This document shows positions 27,601-39,384 of a DNA stretch of 64,000 nt, piece by piece; the stretch's first letter is position 1, and each line of letters starts with the position of its first letter. Under the pieces are notes generated by a model. The model saw only the letters and a program-made list of their open reading frames with translations, had not been told where the DNA came from and ran no database searches. Location of the stretch: contig NZ_JAKRWM010000006.1 of assembly GCF_022352055.1 (NCBI RefSeq), positions 466,787-530,786 of the forward strand. Direction: 5' to 3'. The position numbers and the translations under genes were made by a program. The DNA comes from Cohnella mopanensis (GTDB taxonomy: Bacteria; Bacillota; Bacilli; Paenibacillales; Paenibacillaceae).

Positions 27601-27775
27601 GATTAACGATAGACTTACCTTGATCGCTAAACTCCCATCCGCTTAGATCAAGCACGCCTTGGACCGCGACAGGGGCTTCCTTGCTCGGCATTGTGTATTG
27701 GTAAATTCCGAGCAAGACTGTGATAGCCACGAGCGGAATAAACGTAATCGCGGCTATTCGATTAAAATATCTCAT
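24674..27775 (-). CDS. 7TMR-DISM hybrid histidine kinase with two transmitter modules
   Basis: About 1033 residues from the ATG at 27775 (AAGGAG 4 bases upstream); ATGs at 27796 and 27829 are alternatives. Order: one N-terminal membrane helix, an extracellular jelly-roll domain (DISMED2 type, about 45-200), seven membrane helices (about 210-430), HisKA with the HELKTPLHG phospho-His (about 460), HATPase (about 540-655, GVGIPEE and GMGLGLYI), a receiver (about 690-805, ILDVMMP), then a LytS-type kinase module (QIKPHFLYNAISS, PIVENAIRHGL, GIGMTNV). Two kinase types and a receiver in one chain suggest an internal relay. The extracellular domain implies sensing of a carbohydrate or wall ligand. 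Confidence 0.9.
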   Translation of the reverse strand: MRYFNRIAAITFIPLVAITVLLGIYQYTMPSKEAPVAVQGVLDLSGWEFSDQGKSIVNLDGEWEFYRDRLLTPNNFLMGIAEQPMYSNVPNAWYGGKPFDEAGAADYGTYRLKVKLKDENENYGIKITNIMMSHKLYVNGDILGSEGNPSASAESYEPGNTPYTTFFRVDGKEMEIILQVADFTYPIGGGIDDIQFGLQKEMIRSGHVIFGTELSGIFILLLFGGYHLSIYVMRRKDKAYLYSGLYFLSMLVLLSMSGDKLLLQLCSWIPFEVAYKVYDIGGFTNIVILGFFLHHLDRKLIGKKLLYCMVAPIGLYLLLVVVLPYSLYQSIGNLQWDYALLVVVVYVYRIARLYVKQDGELLNRKEIALLCGMMLAIVSILLFGLFFSLGWVETDVGRRIAMIAIIAFVNTLLALRLAHAMEQTEKLTDKLILRDQLKDEFLANTSHELKTPLHGIQNIASYLLEEKAGQLTDKQRSELSLIQDTSTKLSALVNDLVDVVQMKHGDLRLHQSVLDVHVLAQTVFQVLEFELTGKEVRWSNLIAPRTLVKADENRVRQVLYNLIHNAIKHTETGVIEISAHEEGDKYSISVEDTGVGIPEESHEAIFGYFEQAERPLPHDGYTGMGLGLYISRQLVERMGGAIAVERSIPGQGTRMTFTLPAVKAEGISDEQDETFEEAYREVAVTRTNLDIVDERYEHTILIVDDEASNIRILLNLLGESHNVITAFSAKEALRKLKEYPRIDLVILDVMMPEMSGIDLCRIVRETRSIIDLPILFATVKDALHDIELCFKSGGNDFIAKPFDSKTLTARVRTLLSMKSSMDQAIKNEMAFLQAQIKPHFLYNAISSIISFCYTDGEKAAYLLSMLSRYLRFVFERDHHTMTVPLSMELELIQAYVEIEKARFGERFEFKLHADPGVENLRIPSLSIQPIVENAIRHGLFEKEGPGTVSLSITDGNGYVRFDIMDDGVGMADDIVYQLNTGDRPDGAGIGMTNVRRRLLAMTGASIAFDSALERGTKVTVFLPKEDETDQAAG

Positions 27776-28019
27776 CCCGCTCCTTAATACTCTCATCCCG
27801 TACCCCCGGCTTTCATTTTCCATCAGCATACATACGCTCGCTCACAAGAATCTCCCAAGCTCTTTTTTACAGTACCATAGAATTTTAAGGAATGAATATG
27901 CTTATCTAAACGCGACTGCATTTCCCTTATTCAAACATTTCTCTTGGACCTGGAACAACTTTCCACCGGTTTACGTCGTATTATTGATGACAACCACTCG
28001 GAAAGGATTGAAAGTAGAA

Positions 28020-29045
28020 ATGGAACAATCTACAGAAACATTGAAACCTACTCCGACAACCCCGCTCAGAAATAACAAAAAACGACGAAAAATCATTCTA
28101 TATAGCGCCCTTGGCGTATTTCTTATTATTGCGTCATACGTGATCTACTATTTTTATTCTCTCTATTCTATCGCGGATCAAATCTATATCAGTCCCAAAG
28201 AATACCAGGCAACCGCGCCGATTCCTACGGATGGAAGCAGTCCCGCCCCCGCAGCCCTTGAGCCGCCCGAATGGGTCGGGGACGAACGGATTAACATCCT
28301 ACTGCTCGGGGGCGACTCGCGCGGAGTTAAATCCAGCTCCAAACCCCGCTCGGATACGATGATGATCGCTTCCATCGATCCCGTCGATAAGAGCACGCAT
28401 TTGTTCTCTCTCTTGCGGGACACCTACGTCGAAATACCGCACCACGGCTCGAACCGTCTTAACGCGGCGATTACGATGGGCGGACCACTGCTCTCGATGG
28501 AGACTGTACATAATCTGATCGATCTGCCTATCCACTATTACGTGTATACGGATTTCGAAGGCTTCATCTCTTTGATCGACGAGCTTGGCGGCATCGATTT
28601 TGAAGTGGATAAGGACATGAAACGAGTCGACAAACAGGATGATCCGAGATATAACATCAAGCTGGAAAAGGGAATGCAGCACTTAGACGGCCTAACCGCG
28701 TTGCAATATGTGCGCTACCGAAGCGATGCCATGTCCGACTTCGCCCGCTCCGATCGCCAACGGAGATTCCTGTCCGCCATTGCGACCAAATTACAGAGCA
28801 CAACCTCGCTATTGAGGCTGCCTCAATTGCTCGGCGGAGTTGCTCCTTATATCGAGACAAACATTCCTCCCGGCGACATGATCAAGCTGGCGCGGCTAGG
28901 GATGAAGCTGGATACGAGCCAATTGACGGGAATCCAAATTCCGCAGATGGGCGCGTTTAAGGACGCAAGAATTAACGATATGGAAGTGCTTGTCCCCGAT
29001 GAAGAGAAGATTAAGAGTTATGTGAAGGAACAGCTCGCAAACTAA
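28020..29045 (+). CDS. LytR-CpsA-Psr (LCP) family wall-polymer ligase
   Basis: About 341 residues. A basic N-terminus and one membrane helix (about 22-50) are followed by an extracellular LCP domain with the family residues: GGDSRG, RSDTMMIASI (Arg and Asp for the pyrophosphate), RDTYVEI, and the late ALQYVRYRSDAMSDFARSDRQRRFL. LCP enzymes move undecaprenyl-linked teichoic acids or other glycopolymers onto peptidoglycan. The frame is open upstream, but the ATG at 28020 starts the normal protein; AAAGGA lies about 12 bases before it. It is divergent from the hybrid kinase gene. The wall polymer it attaches may be what SLH domains bind (inference). Confidence 0.9.
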   Translation: MEQSTETLKPTPTTPLRNNKKRRKIILYSALGVFLIIASYVIYYFYSLYSIADQIYISPKEYQATAPIPTDGSSPAPAALEPPEWVGDERINILLLGGDSRGVKSSSKPRSDTMMIASIDPVDKSTHLFSLLRDTYVEIPHHGSNRLNAAITMGGPLLSMETVHNLIDLPIHYYVYTDFEGFISLIDELGGIDFEVDKDMKRVDKQDDPRYNIKLEKGMQHLDGLTALQYVRYRSDAMSDFARSDRQRRFLSAIATKLQSTTSLLRLPQLLGGVAPYIETNIPPGDMIKLARLGMKLDTSQLTGIQIPQMGAFKDARINDMEVLVPDEEKIKSYVKEQLAN

Positions 29046-29120
29046 TGTAACGGGTTCGTTCAAGGCACTTTTTTGGCCTTCGTGCGGACAATGCGAACGT
29101 GGCAGCCTCGTTTAACAAAT

Positions 29121-29164
29121 AAAAAAAAGAACGGACCGCGCATAAGCGCAGGGTCCGTCCTTCT
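29121..29164 (-). terminator. Terminator of the glycolytic operon
   Basis: AAGAACGGACC (29127-29137) pairs with GGTCCGTCCTT (29152-29162), followed on the minus strand by a long T run. It lies about 80 bases after the eno stop. Confidence 0.88.
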
Positions 29165-29243
29165 TGTTGTCGTGATGACTGACTAAGTTGTTGTGTTGTG
29201 TGGATGATACTGGTGCTAAAGTTGATACTTGTGACGCTATGGA

Positions 29244-30566
<1,323 letters not shown>

Positions 30567-30570
30567 TTAC

Positions 30571-32106
30571 TTAGTTAATCAGCGTCTTGCCTGTCATTTG
30601 CTCCGGCTGCGGAAGCTGCAGCAGCGTTAAGAGCGTTGGAGCTACATCCGCTAGAATACCGCCTTCGCGTAGCGCATGTCCAGCTTGCGTCACGATACAA
30701 GGAACCGGATTCGTCGTGTGCGCCGTGAACGGACGCTCGTTATCGTCAATGACCATGTCTGCATTGCCGTGATCGGCAATAATAACGCAAACTCCGCCTT
30801 TGGCCGTAACCGCATCGACCACTTTGCCCAAGCATTCATCCGTCGCTTCTACCGCTTTGATCGTCGGCTCAAGCATACCCGAGTGACCTACCATATCCGC
30901 ATTAGCGAAGTTAAGAATGATAGCATCATGGTTATCCGCTTCGATTTCCTTCACCAGCGTTTCCGTAACCTCGTAGATGCTCATCTCCGGCTGCAGGTCA
31001 TAAGTAGCAACCTTAGGCGAATTGATGAGGATACGGGTTTCGCCCTCGAGAACATGATCGCGTCCGCCGCTGAAGAAGAAAGTAACGTGAGGATACTTTT
31101 CCGTCTCGGCGATTCTGAGCTGCTTTTTCCCGTGTTGCACGAGAACTTCACCTAAGGTGTTGTCCAACTCCTTAGGCTTATACGCAACAAACCCGCCAAC
31201 GGTTTCCGCAAAAAGCGTCATGCAAACGAAATACAGGTTTTTCGGAAGACCCGCTCCGCGGTCGAACCCGCGAAAATCTTCGTTAGTGAACACGTTGGAC
31301 AGTTGAATTGCGCGATCCGGACGGAAGTTGAAGAAGATAACCGCATCTTCGGACTCAACGAGTCCAACCGGTTTTCCATCTGCTCCCACGATTACTGTCG
31401 GCATGACGAACTCGTCATATACCGACTTCTCGTAAGATTCTTTAACAGCCGCAACCGGATCAACAGCCGTTGGGCCATCTCCATAAACCATGGCACGGTA
31501 GGATTTCTCCGTCCGTTCCCACCGTTTGTCCCGATCCATCGCGTAGTAACGGCCTTGAATCGTAGCGACCTTGCCGATGCCGAGCTCTTCGATCTTGCCT
31601 TGCAACTGGGTCAAATAGCCAACCGCGCTATCCGGCGATACATCCCGACCATCCAAGAATGCGTGGATATAAACCTGCTCCAACCCTTGTTTCTTAGCCA
31701 GCTCCAAGAGAGCGAACAAATGAGCGATGTGGCTATGTACGCCCCCATCGGACAACAAACCGTACAAGTGCAATTTCTTATTGTTATCCTTCGCGTGCTT
31801 AACCGCGCCGACTAACGTGGAGTTGTCATAGAAATCCTCATCGCGAATCGATTTGGAAATCCGAGTCAAATCCTGATAGACGATACGGCCAGCGCCGATG
31901 TTCAAATGCCCGACCTCGGAATTTCCCATCTGGCCTTCCGGAAGTCCAACCGCTTCCCCGCAAGCCGTTAAGGTCGTATGGGGGAAAGTGCTCCAATACT
32001 TGTCGAAGTTAGGTTTCTTGGCTTGAGCCACGGCGTTGCCGTGAGAGCTTTCGCGAAGACCGAAACCGTCGAGAATAATAAGCGCAACCGGTTTGGGAGC
32101 TGCCAT
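30571..32106 (-). CDS. gpmI: 2,3-bisphosphoglycerate-independent phosphoglycerate mutase
   Basis: 511 residues, standard length. It interconverts 3- and 2-phosphoglycerate with two Mn2+ ions. The alkaline-phosphatase-fold marks are present: LIILDGFG (Asp), the catalytic Ser in [29 protein letters not shown], and the metal cluster in [10 protein letters not shown] and IIADHGNAD. The start is 1 base after the tpiA stop, with AAGGGG inside the tpiA end as its ribosome site. Mn2+ dependence links it loosely to MntH supply. Confidence 0.98.
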   Translation of the reverse strand: MAAPKPVALIILDGFGLRESSHGNAVAQAKKPNFDKYWSTFPHTTLTACGEAVGLPEGQMGNSEVGHLNIGAGRIVYQDLTRISKSIRDEDFYDNSTLVGAVKHAKDNNKKLHLYGLLSDGGVHSHIAHLFALLELAKKQGLEQVYIHAFLDGRDVSPDSAVGYLTQLQGKIEELGIGKVATIQGRYYAMDRDKRWERTEKSYRAMVYGDGPTAVDPVAAVKESYEKSVYDEFVMPTVIVGADGKPVGLVESEDAVIFFNFRPDRAIQLSNVFTNEDFRGFDRGAGLPKNLYFVCMTLFAETVGGFVAYKPKELDNTLGEVLVQHGKKQLRIAETEKYPHVTFFFSGGRDHVLEGETRILINSPKVATYDLQPEMSIYEVTETLVKEIEADNHDAIILNFANADMVGHSGMLEPTIKAVEATDECLGKVVDAVTAKGGVCVIIADHGNADMVIDDNERPFTAHTTNPVPCIVTQAGHALREGGILADVAPTLLTLLQLPQPEQMTGKTLIN

Positions 32107-32107
32107 A

Positions 32108-34056
<1,949 letters not shown>

Positions 34057-34446
34057 GAGTCAAACCTCCTCGGGTGGCTATCAATCTCCGGGCGCAAAGC
34101 TAGGCTCCAATGAAGGAGCCCGCTTTTGTGTCCGTATAACGCATTCTCATTCAAACTCCCCAAGAAGCGTAGTCAGTGCGTAGGGGAGTTACGCTCTAAC
34201 GATGACCCGAAGCGCTCGAAAAGCGCGAACGGAGTCACCCTTTTTGCTCCAAAAGTAAAGCGTAGTCCCGGTTTGCAGAGCAAATCCGGGACGGAGCGAT
34301 CCTTGCACCCCATGTAACTCTCAGCCGTCAACGGAAACTCCTGCGACAATCGCCGGGTGTCCAGAGGGCAGAGCCCTCGGAATCCCCCTTCGGGAAGGGG
34401 GACTTAGGGGGATGCGGCACTCAGACTTAGGGGGTAGCGTATTTTC
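34057..34446 (-). other. Hairpin-rich gap-pgk spacer
   Basis: A 390-base gap inside the operon, without coding potential. It can form at least five hairpins: 34106-34123 (GGCTCC/GGAGCC), 34212-34226 (GCGCT/AGCGC), 34265-34292 (GTCCCGG/CCGGGAC), 34364-34378 (GAGGGC/GCCCTC) and 34384-34401 (CCCCCTT/AAGGGGG). None has a clear T run. ACTTAGGGGG is repeated at 34402 and 34426. It may protect or process the cggR-gap mRNA, or hold a second promoter for pgk. Confidence 0.6.
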
Positions 34447-35496
<1,050 letters not shown>

Positions 35497-35578
35497 CTAT
35501 ATGTCAGGCGCCTTTAGCGCCGAGACCACTATGCTAGTAGGGTTTCCTGAAAAATGAGCTTATAACGGTCAGATTGAA

Positions 35579-36601
35579 TTAAACGTGCCTGAGCGCTTCT
35601 TTCGCAGCTGCTTCGTCCGTTACGAGAACGTCGTCGTGACCGAATCTCATGACCGACGCGATCGCCTCGCCTTTACTGCTACCGCCGGCGATACCGATCA
35701 CCATGCCTGCCGCTTCGATATCATCCAAGCGCAAGCCCGCTGTCGCCATACGATGAACGACTTTGCCGTTACGATCAAAATAATAACCAAACGCTTCTGC
35801 TAGCGCGCCGTCCTTGACCAATTCTTCCATCGTCTCATCCTTTAGCTTCCGACGCCTTGCCATTGTCACCGCATCCCCGATCCCATGAACGACGATACGC
35901 GCGCTGCGTATCATATCGACCACTTCTCGGACATTCGGCTCCTGCATGATCGTCTGATAAGCTTCCTCGCTGAGATGGTCAGGCACATGAAGCATCCGAT
36001 AACGCGCTCCCGTTCGCTTAGCCAATTCCGAAGCGATCGTATTCGCCTGATAGTCCACGCTCTCTCCTAAGCCGCCTCGCGCCGGCACGAACCAGTTGTC
36101 TCGCAACTGAGAAGGCGTCGTGAATTGCGAAGCCATTCGAGCCATTGTGGATCCGCCCATAACGGCAACTACGTCTCCGGAGGATAGAATGTCGCGCAGC
36201 ACGCGGCTTCCCGCTCTGCCAAGCTCCATTTTAATGTGATCCGAAGCATCGGAGTCTCCTGGAACGATGACTACCCGCTTCAATCCGAATGCGTGACGAA
36301 CCGTCTCTTCTAGATCCGACAGACCGAACAGTTCCTTGACGATCGGCTCCATCTCTTCCACTAACTGTTGTCCGCTCGCGCTGAGAGTCATACCGGACGA
36401 TGCCGTATTCAGCAGCCCTTGCGACCTAAGCACCTCAAGCTCCGAACGCAGAACGCGTTCCGTCATATCTACGCTAGTGGCAAGCGTTCGCCGCCCGATC
36501 GTACCCGCCATGTGAATCCGGTGCAAAATATCGTACCGTTTCTCCATTACCTGCAACAGATCAGGAAGCAACTTCTTCTGAATGTTCACGATTTGTCGCA
36601 T
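35579..36601 (-). CDS. cggR: Central glycolytic genes regulator CggR
   Basis: 340 residues of the SorC/DeoR family. An N-terminal helix-turn-helix region (about 20-75) is followed by a sugar-phosphate-binding domain with GGSTMARMA, HGIGDA and GIAGGSSKGEAI. In B. subtilis CggR represses cggR-gapA-pgk-tpi-pgm-eno and is released by fructose 1,6-bisphosphate. The same gene order and a matching operator are present here, so the same control is expected. AGGAGGG precedes the ATG. Confidence 0.96.
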   Translation of the reverse strand: MRQIVNIQKKLLPDLLQVMEKRYDILHRIHMAGTIGRRTLATSVDMTERVLRSELEVLRSQGLLNTASSGMTLSASGQQLVEEMEPIVKELFGLSDLEETVRHAFGLKRVVIVPGDSDASDHIKMELGRAGSRVLRDILSSGDVVAVMGGSTMARMASQFTTPSQLRDNWFVPARGGLGESVDYQANTIASELAKRTGARYRMLHVPDHLSEEAYQTIMQEPNVREVVDMIRSARIVVHGIGDAVTMARRRKLKDETMEELVKDGALAEAFGYYFDRNGKVVHRMATAGLRLDDIEAAGMVIGIAGGSSKGEAIASVMRFGHDDVLVTDEAAAKEALRHV

Positions 36602-36664
36602 TCTGTTCGATTACCCTCCTGAGACCGAATGGTCATCGTCGGTAACGATGCGAATGTTTGGTTG

Positions 36665-36700
36665 GACGAAATTTGTCCCGCCATATCACTTTAAGTCCCA
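36665..36700 (-). promoter_or_regulatory. CggR operator
   Basis: On the minus strand: TGGGAC-N6-TGAT-N4-CGGGAC-N6-CGTC. The arrangement and spacing are those of the B. subtilis operator (CGGGAC-N6-TGTC-N4-CGGGAC-N6-TGTC). It starts 5 bases after the -10 box, a roadblock position. Confidence 0.88.
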
Positions 36701-36705
36701 CCTCT

Positions 36706-36734
36706 ATTTTATCTAAATTTCTAAACCGATGCAA
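36706..36734 (-). promoter_or_regulatory. Promoter of the cggR-gapA-pgk-tpiA-gpmI-eno operon
   Basis: On the minus strand TTGCAT (36729-36734) and TAAAAT (36706-36711) are 17 bases apart, directly upstream of the CggR operator. Confidence 0.8.
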
Positions 36735-36779
36735 TACTTACCGTCCACGAAAATAACAAATTTAAAACAGCATGTTCCC

Positions 36780-36808
36780 TTGCATTTTAGGGCCGCATCA
36801 CCTATAAT
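36780..36808 (+). promoter_or_regulatory. tRNA-Arg promoter
   Basis: TTGCAT (36780-36785) and TATAAT (36803-36808) with a 17-base spacer, 21 bases before the tRNA. It is divergent from the cggR promoter. Confidence 0.85.
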
Positions 36809-36829
36809 AACTCTTGCTGCAATTAATGA

Positions 36830-36904
36830 GCGCCCGTGGTCCAACGGATATGACGCAGCCCTCCGAAGGCTGAGATTGAGGTTCGATTCCTCACGGGCGC
36901 GCCA
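36830..36904 (+). tRNA. tRNA-Arg (anticodon CCG)
   Basis: A full cloverleaf: GCGCCCG pairs with CGGGCGC, the anticodon stem CAGCC/GGCTG holds loop CTCCGAA with CCG in place, the T-arm has GTTCGATTC, and CCA is encoded. It reads CGG codons. It is a single tRNA unit with its own promoter and terminator. Confidence 0.97.
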
Positions 36905-36940
36905 ATTTTTATTTAACGCCAAATATAGCCTACAGCACAA

Positions 36941-36968
36941 CCGACCGTTTGATACGGTCGGTTTTTTT
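36941..36968 (+). terminator. tRNA-Arg terminator
   Basis: CCGACCGT (36941-36948) pairs with ACGGTCGG (36954-36961), followed by seven T. Confidence 0.9.
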
Positions 36969-37021
36969 ATTTCCTTATATTCTATTACCCGTCCCCATCG
37001 AATTAACTCGTAGAGGATCGC

Positions 37022-37177
37022 GTTATCGGAAAGCATGGAAGAAAGGGGATTGTGCTGGAAAGTTTACGTCCGCCTTTAAAATCGAGTTGTGACCCTATAT
37101 TCTCATCCCAAACAACTCGATTTTAACCAGCGGTGGAAGCACAACCCCTTCTCTGTAATGCTGATTTCCGATAACAA
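37022..37177. repeat. 155-base imperfect inverted repeat upstream of clpP
   Basis: The ends GTTATCGGAAA (37022-37032) and TTTCCGATAAC (about 37166-37176) are complementary. Inside, AAGGGG-A-TTGTGCT pairs with AGCACAACCCCTT, and AAAATCGAGTTGT (37078-37090) pairs perfectly with ACAACTCGATTTT (37112-37124). The arms are about 65 bases with a poorly matched part. It could be a small transposable element (MITE), a structured RNA or a cruciform. No coding sequence. Confidence 0.7.
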
Positions 37178-37209
37178 CTCCCCTACATGGCTACAGCCGA
37201 TGAACCCGC

Positions 37210-37226
37210 TTTGACTTTCTTTGACT
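37210..37226 (-). promoter_or_regulatory. CtsR operator of clpP
   Basis: On the minus strand AGTCAAA-GAA-AGTCAAA, an exact match to the CtsR heptad direct repeat (RGTCAAA-NAN-RGTCAAA). It overlaps the clpP -35 box, so heat-shock derepression through CtsR is expected. Confidence 0.92.
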
Positions 37227-37249
37227 TTTACCCCCAAATTCGCTATGAT
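37221..37249 (+). promoter_or_regulatory. clpP promoter
   Basis: TTGACT (37221-37226) and TATGAT (37244-37249) with a 17-base spacer, 34 bases before the clpP start. The -35 box is part of the CtsR repeat. Confidence 0.88.
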
Positions 37250-37282
37250 AAGAAAACCAAATTATGAGGAGGGACGTCAAAC

Positions 37283-37867
37283 ATGAGTTTTGTACCTATG
37301 GTTGTCGAGCAAACAAACCGCGGGGAGAGAGCCTACGACATTTATTCCCGCTTACTCAAGGATCGAATCGTATTTCTAGGTACTCAGGTCAATGACGTGG
37401 TTGCCAACTCCATCATCGCCCAGCTGCTGTTCTTGGCGGCCGAAGATCCGGAAAAAGACATCCACTTATACATCAACAGCCCAGGCGGCTCCATTACGTC
37501 CGGGATGGCCATTTACGATACGATGCAGTTCATCAAACCTGACGTCTCCACCATTTGCGTCGGCATGGCCGCATCTATGGGAGCTTTCTTGCTTGCGGCA
37601 GGCGCCAAAGGCAAACGCTTCGCCCTTCCTAACAGCGAAGTAATGATCCATCAACCGCTCGGCGGAGCAGAAGGCCAAGCGAGCGATATCGAGATTAGAG
37701 CTCGCCGTATCTTAAAGCTTCGGGATAAGCTTAACGGCATCCTATCGGAGCGCACAGGTCAGCCGCTTGAGAGAATCGAGAAAGACACCGATCGCGACAA
37801 CTTCATGGAAGCCGAAGTTGCACGCGAATACGGACTGATCGATAAAGTTATCGACAAAGTCGTTTAA
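37283..37867 (+). CDS. clpP: ATP-dependent Clp protease proteolytic subunit
   Basis: 194 residues, standard length. The serine protease barrel that works with ClpX, ClpC or ClpE. The catalytic triad is visible: Ser in GMAASMGAF (about 98), His in MIHQPLGG (about 123), Asp in DTDRDNFM (about 172). AGGAGGG lies 8 bases before the ATG. It is a single gene between a CtsR-controlled promoter and a terminator. The tmRNA tag encoded at 7.5 kb ends in ALAA, the kind of tail ClpXP recognises. Confidence 0.98.
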   Translation: MSFVPMVVEQTNRGERAYDIYSRLLKDRIVFLGTQVNDVVANSIIAQLLFLAAEDPEKDIHLYINSPGGSITSGMAIYDTMQFIKPDVSTICVGMAASMGAFLLAAGAKGKRFALPNSEVMIHQPLGGAEGQASDIEIRARRILKLRDKLNGILSERTGQPLERIEKDTDRDNFMEAEVAREYGLIDKVIDKVV

Positions 37868-37889
37868 CTATAAGAAACCGCCAACTAAA

Positions 37890-37928
37890 ACGCGCACGGC
37901 CGTCTTTCCAGCGGCCGTACGCGTTTTT
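37890..37928 (+). terminator. clpP terminator
   Basis: ACGCG-C-ACGGCCG pairs with CGGCCGT-A-CGCGT across a 9-base loop, followed by five T. Confidence 0.88.
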
Positions 37929-38108
37929 AACTTTCATGTAAAAAGACAATATCGATTTACCACATATATACTCGAGTGTCAACAAAAATTCAAAACTTTG
38001 AATGCCCTCTCTGCTAGTCAGACAATCCGTGATATGCTGGTTTATGAGATAATACCATTTACCTCCAGTTCTAGTTATCTCTTAGGAACTCAGAAGAGAG
38101 GGATCCAC

Positions 38109-38369
38109 ATGCATGAAAGAGCTTACCCGTATCTAGTAACCAAGTCGTCCGAATTGAAAGAAAACGTCCGTAATACGAGAGAAAATTCAGTGGATATGGC
38201 GGCTGCCCGTCGATTAAGCGATAAAGCGTCATTGCTTCGCCCGTTGAAGGACGAACACTTGCTGGAAGTATATAGAGAAGCCAAAAAAATGAATTTATCC
38301 AGTGAATTCATCGAATTGCTGGAAGAAGCGCTCTCCATTCGCCAGTTAAGTCATTACAAAGAAGCCTAA
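38109..38369 (+). CDS. Sda-like sporulation kinase inhibitor with an N-terminal extension
   Basis: 86 residues from the ATG at 38109 (GAGAGGGA 5-12 bases upstream). The last 45 residues (LKDEHLLEVYREAKKMNL, then FIELLEEAL and a short tail) match Sda of B. subtilis, a helical hairpin that blocks the sporulation kinase KinA when DNA replication is disturbed. Sda has 46-52 residues; here some 40 charged residues precede it (ELKENVRNTRENSVD, helical). An internal ATG (MAAARRLSD) could give a nearly normal Sda. The longer frame from 37998 has no ribosome site. The regulatory role is inferred from similarity alone. Confidence 0.7.
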   Translation: MHERAYPYLVTKSSELKENVRNTRENSVDMAAARRLSDKASLLRPLKDEHLLEVYREAKKMNLSSEFIELLEEALSIRQLSHYKEA

Positions 38370-38396
38370 AACCTACAGAAAACTACATAATTTATG

Positions 38397-38426
38397 ACCA
38401 CCCTCCATTCGGATGGTGGTTTTTTA
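38397..38426 (+). terminator. Terminator of the sda-like gene
   Basis: ACCACC-C-TCC pairs with GGA-T-GGTGGT around ATTC, followed by six T. Confidence 0.85.
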
Positions 38427-38443
38427 TTTCTTATCATAGACAA

Positions 38444-38473
38444 AGAAAAAGGCAGGTACTGAAACCCCTGCCT
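38444..38473 (-). terminator. Terminator of the SIMPL-domain gene
   Basis: GGCAGG (38451-38456) pairs with CCTGCC (38467-38472), followed on the minus strand by five T. It lies back to back with the sda-like terminator. Confidence 0.75.
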
Positions 38474-38501
38474 CATCTTTCGCGTTTCCACGACGAGCGA
38501 A

Positions 38502-39269
38502 TTACTGCATTTCGTACTGTACGGTAACGGATGTACTGATCTCGATCTGGCCGGACTGCACCGATGAAGACGCCGGAGTTGCTGCTAAATCGTTCATCAT
38601 CATTTTAGCTTCGGTACGCGCATACAGGATAGGTGCGTTCGACACATCGCCTTGCACGATGTTCACAACGCCCTTCAGTTGGCGCTTAGCTGATGTTGCT
38701 AGCACACCTGCCTTGGCCGCCGCGTTATCCATCGCTTTTTTCAAAGCATCCAGCTCATATTGTTCCTTCTTCTCAGTCGAGAACTGTACGCCATCAAGAC
38801 GATTAGCGCCAGCTGCAGTCAAAGCATCAAACAACTTCCCGATTTCCGGCAGCTTCCGGTAAGTCACTTGAATGGAATGAACGGCCACATACCCTTTGAG
38901 TACCCGCCCATCCTTCTCCGTATAATTGTATTCTGGCTGTACATCGAAACTCGTTGTCTTAACGTCTTTCTTGTCTATCCCGAATTTCTCATATAACGTT
39001 TTCTCTACTCCCGCAAATTTAGTCGCATTCGCTTGTTGGGCATCCGCGGCTTTTGATCCGCGAGTTTCAACCGCCAAGTTAAGATACGCGACATCCGGTT
39101 CCACCATAATCGATCCGGTTGCCCCTACCGTAACCGTATACGCCGGTGTTGTTGCCGCAGGTAAAGACTCAGCCGCCACGATATTGCCCTCCCCTTTGTT
39201 TAACCCCACCCATCCGATTACGCCGGCTACCAAAGCCACCACTAGCACTTGCATCGTTTTTTTCTTCAT
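38502..39269 (-). CDS. SIMPL (DUF541) domain exported protein
   Basis: 255 residues. An N-terminal signal or anchor helix (about 5-25) is followed by a SIMPL/DUF541 domain over nearly the whole length (VTVGATGSIMVEPDVAYLNLAVETRG at its start; the DALKKAMDNAAAKAGVLA helix late). The family is extracytoplasmic and of unclear function (oxidative stress and interaction with kinases were suggested for some members). AAAGGGG precedes the ATG by 8 bases. It is a single gene. Confidence 0.88.
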   Translation of the reverse strand: MKKKTMQVLVVALVAGVIGWVGLNKGEGNIVAAESLPAATTPAYTVTVGATGSIMVEPDVAYLNLAVETRGSKAADAQQANATKFAGVEKTLYEKFGIDKKDVKTTSFDVQPEYNYTEKDGRVLKGYVAVHSIQVTYRKLPEIGKLFDALTAAGANRLDGVQFSTEKKEQYELDALKKAMDNAAAKAGVLATSAKRQLKGVVNIVQGDVSNAPILYARTEAKMMMNDLAATPASSSVQSGQIEISTSVTVQYEMQ

Positions 39270-39345
39270 GATTCAATCCCCTTTCGATCGTTTGAACTTA
39301 AGACGCAAAGCGTAACCCAAATGTTTCAACAATTGTTTTTAAAAT

Positions 39346-39372
39346 GCAAAAAGCTCCTCGAAGGGAGCTTCA
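39346..39372 (-). terminator. Terminator after the HPr-family gene
   Basis: AAGCTCC (39351-39357) pairs with GGAGCTT (39364-39370), followed on the minus strand by a T run. It closes the rapZ-yvcK-whiA-HPr cluster. Confidence 0.8.
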
Positions 39373-39384
39373 TGCAAATGTGAC

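Noticed and set aside
27720..28019. Upstream extension of the LCP gene by 100 codons
   Set aside because: It overlaps the start of the divergent kinase gene, lacks a ribosome site and has no LCP-family counterpart; the ATG at 28020 gives a normal protein.
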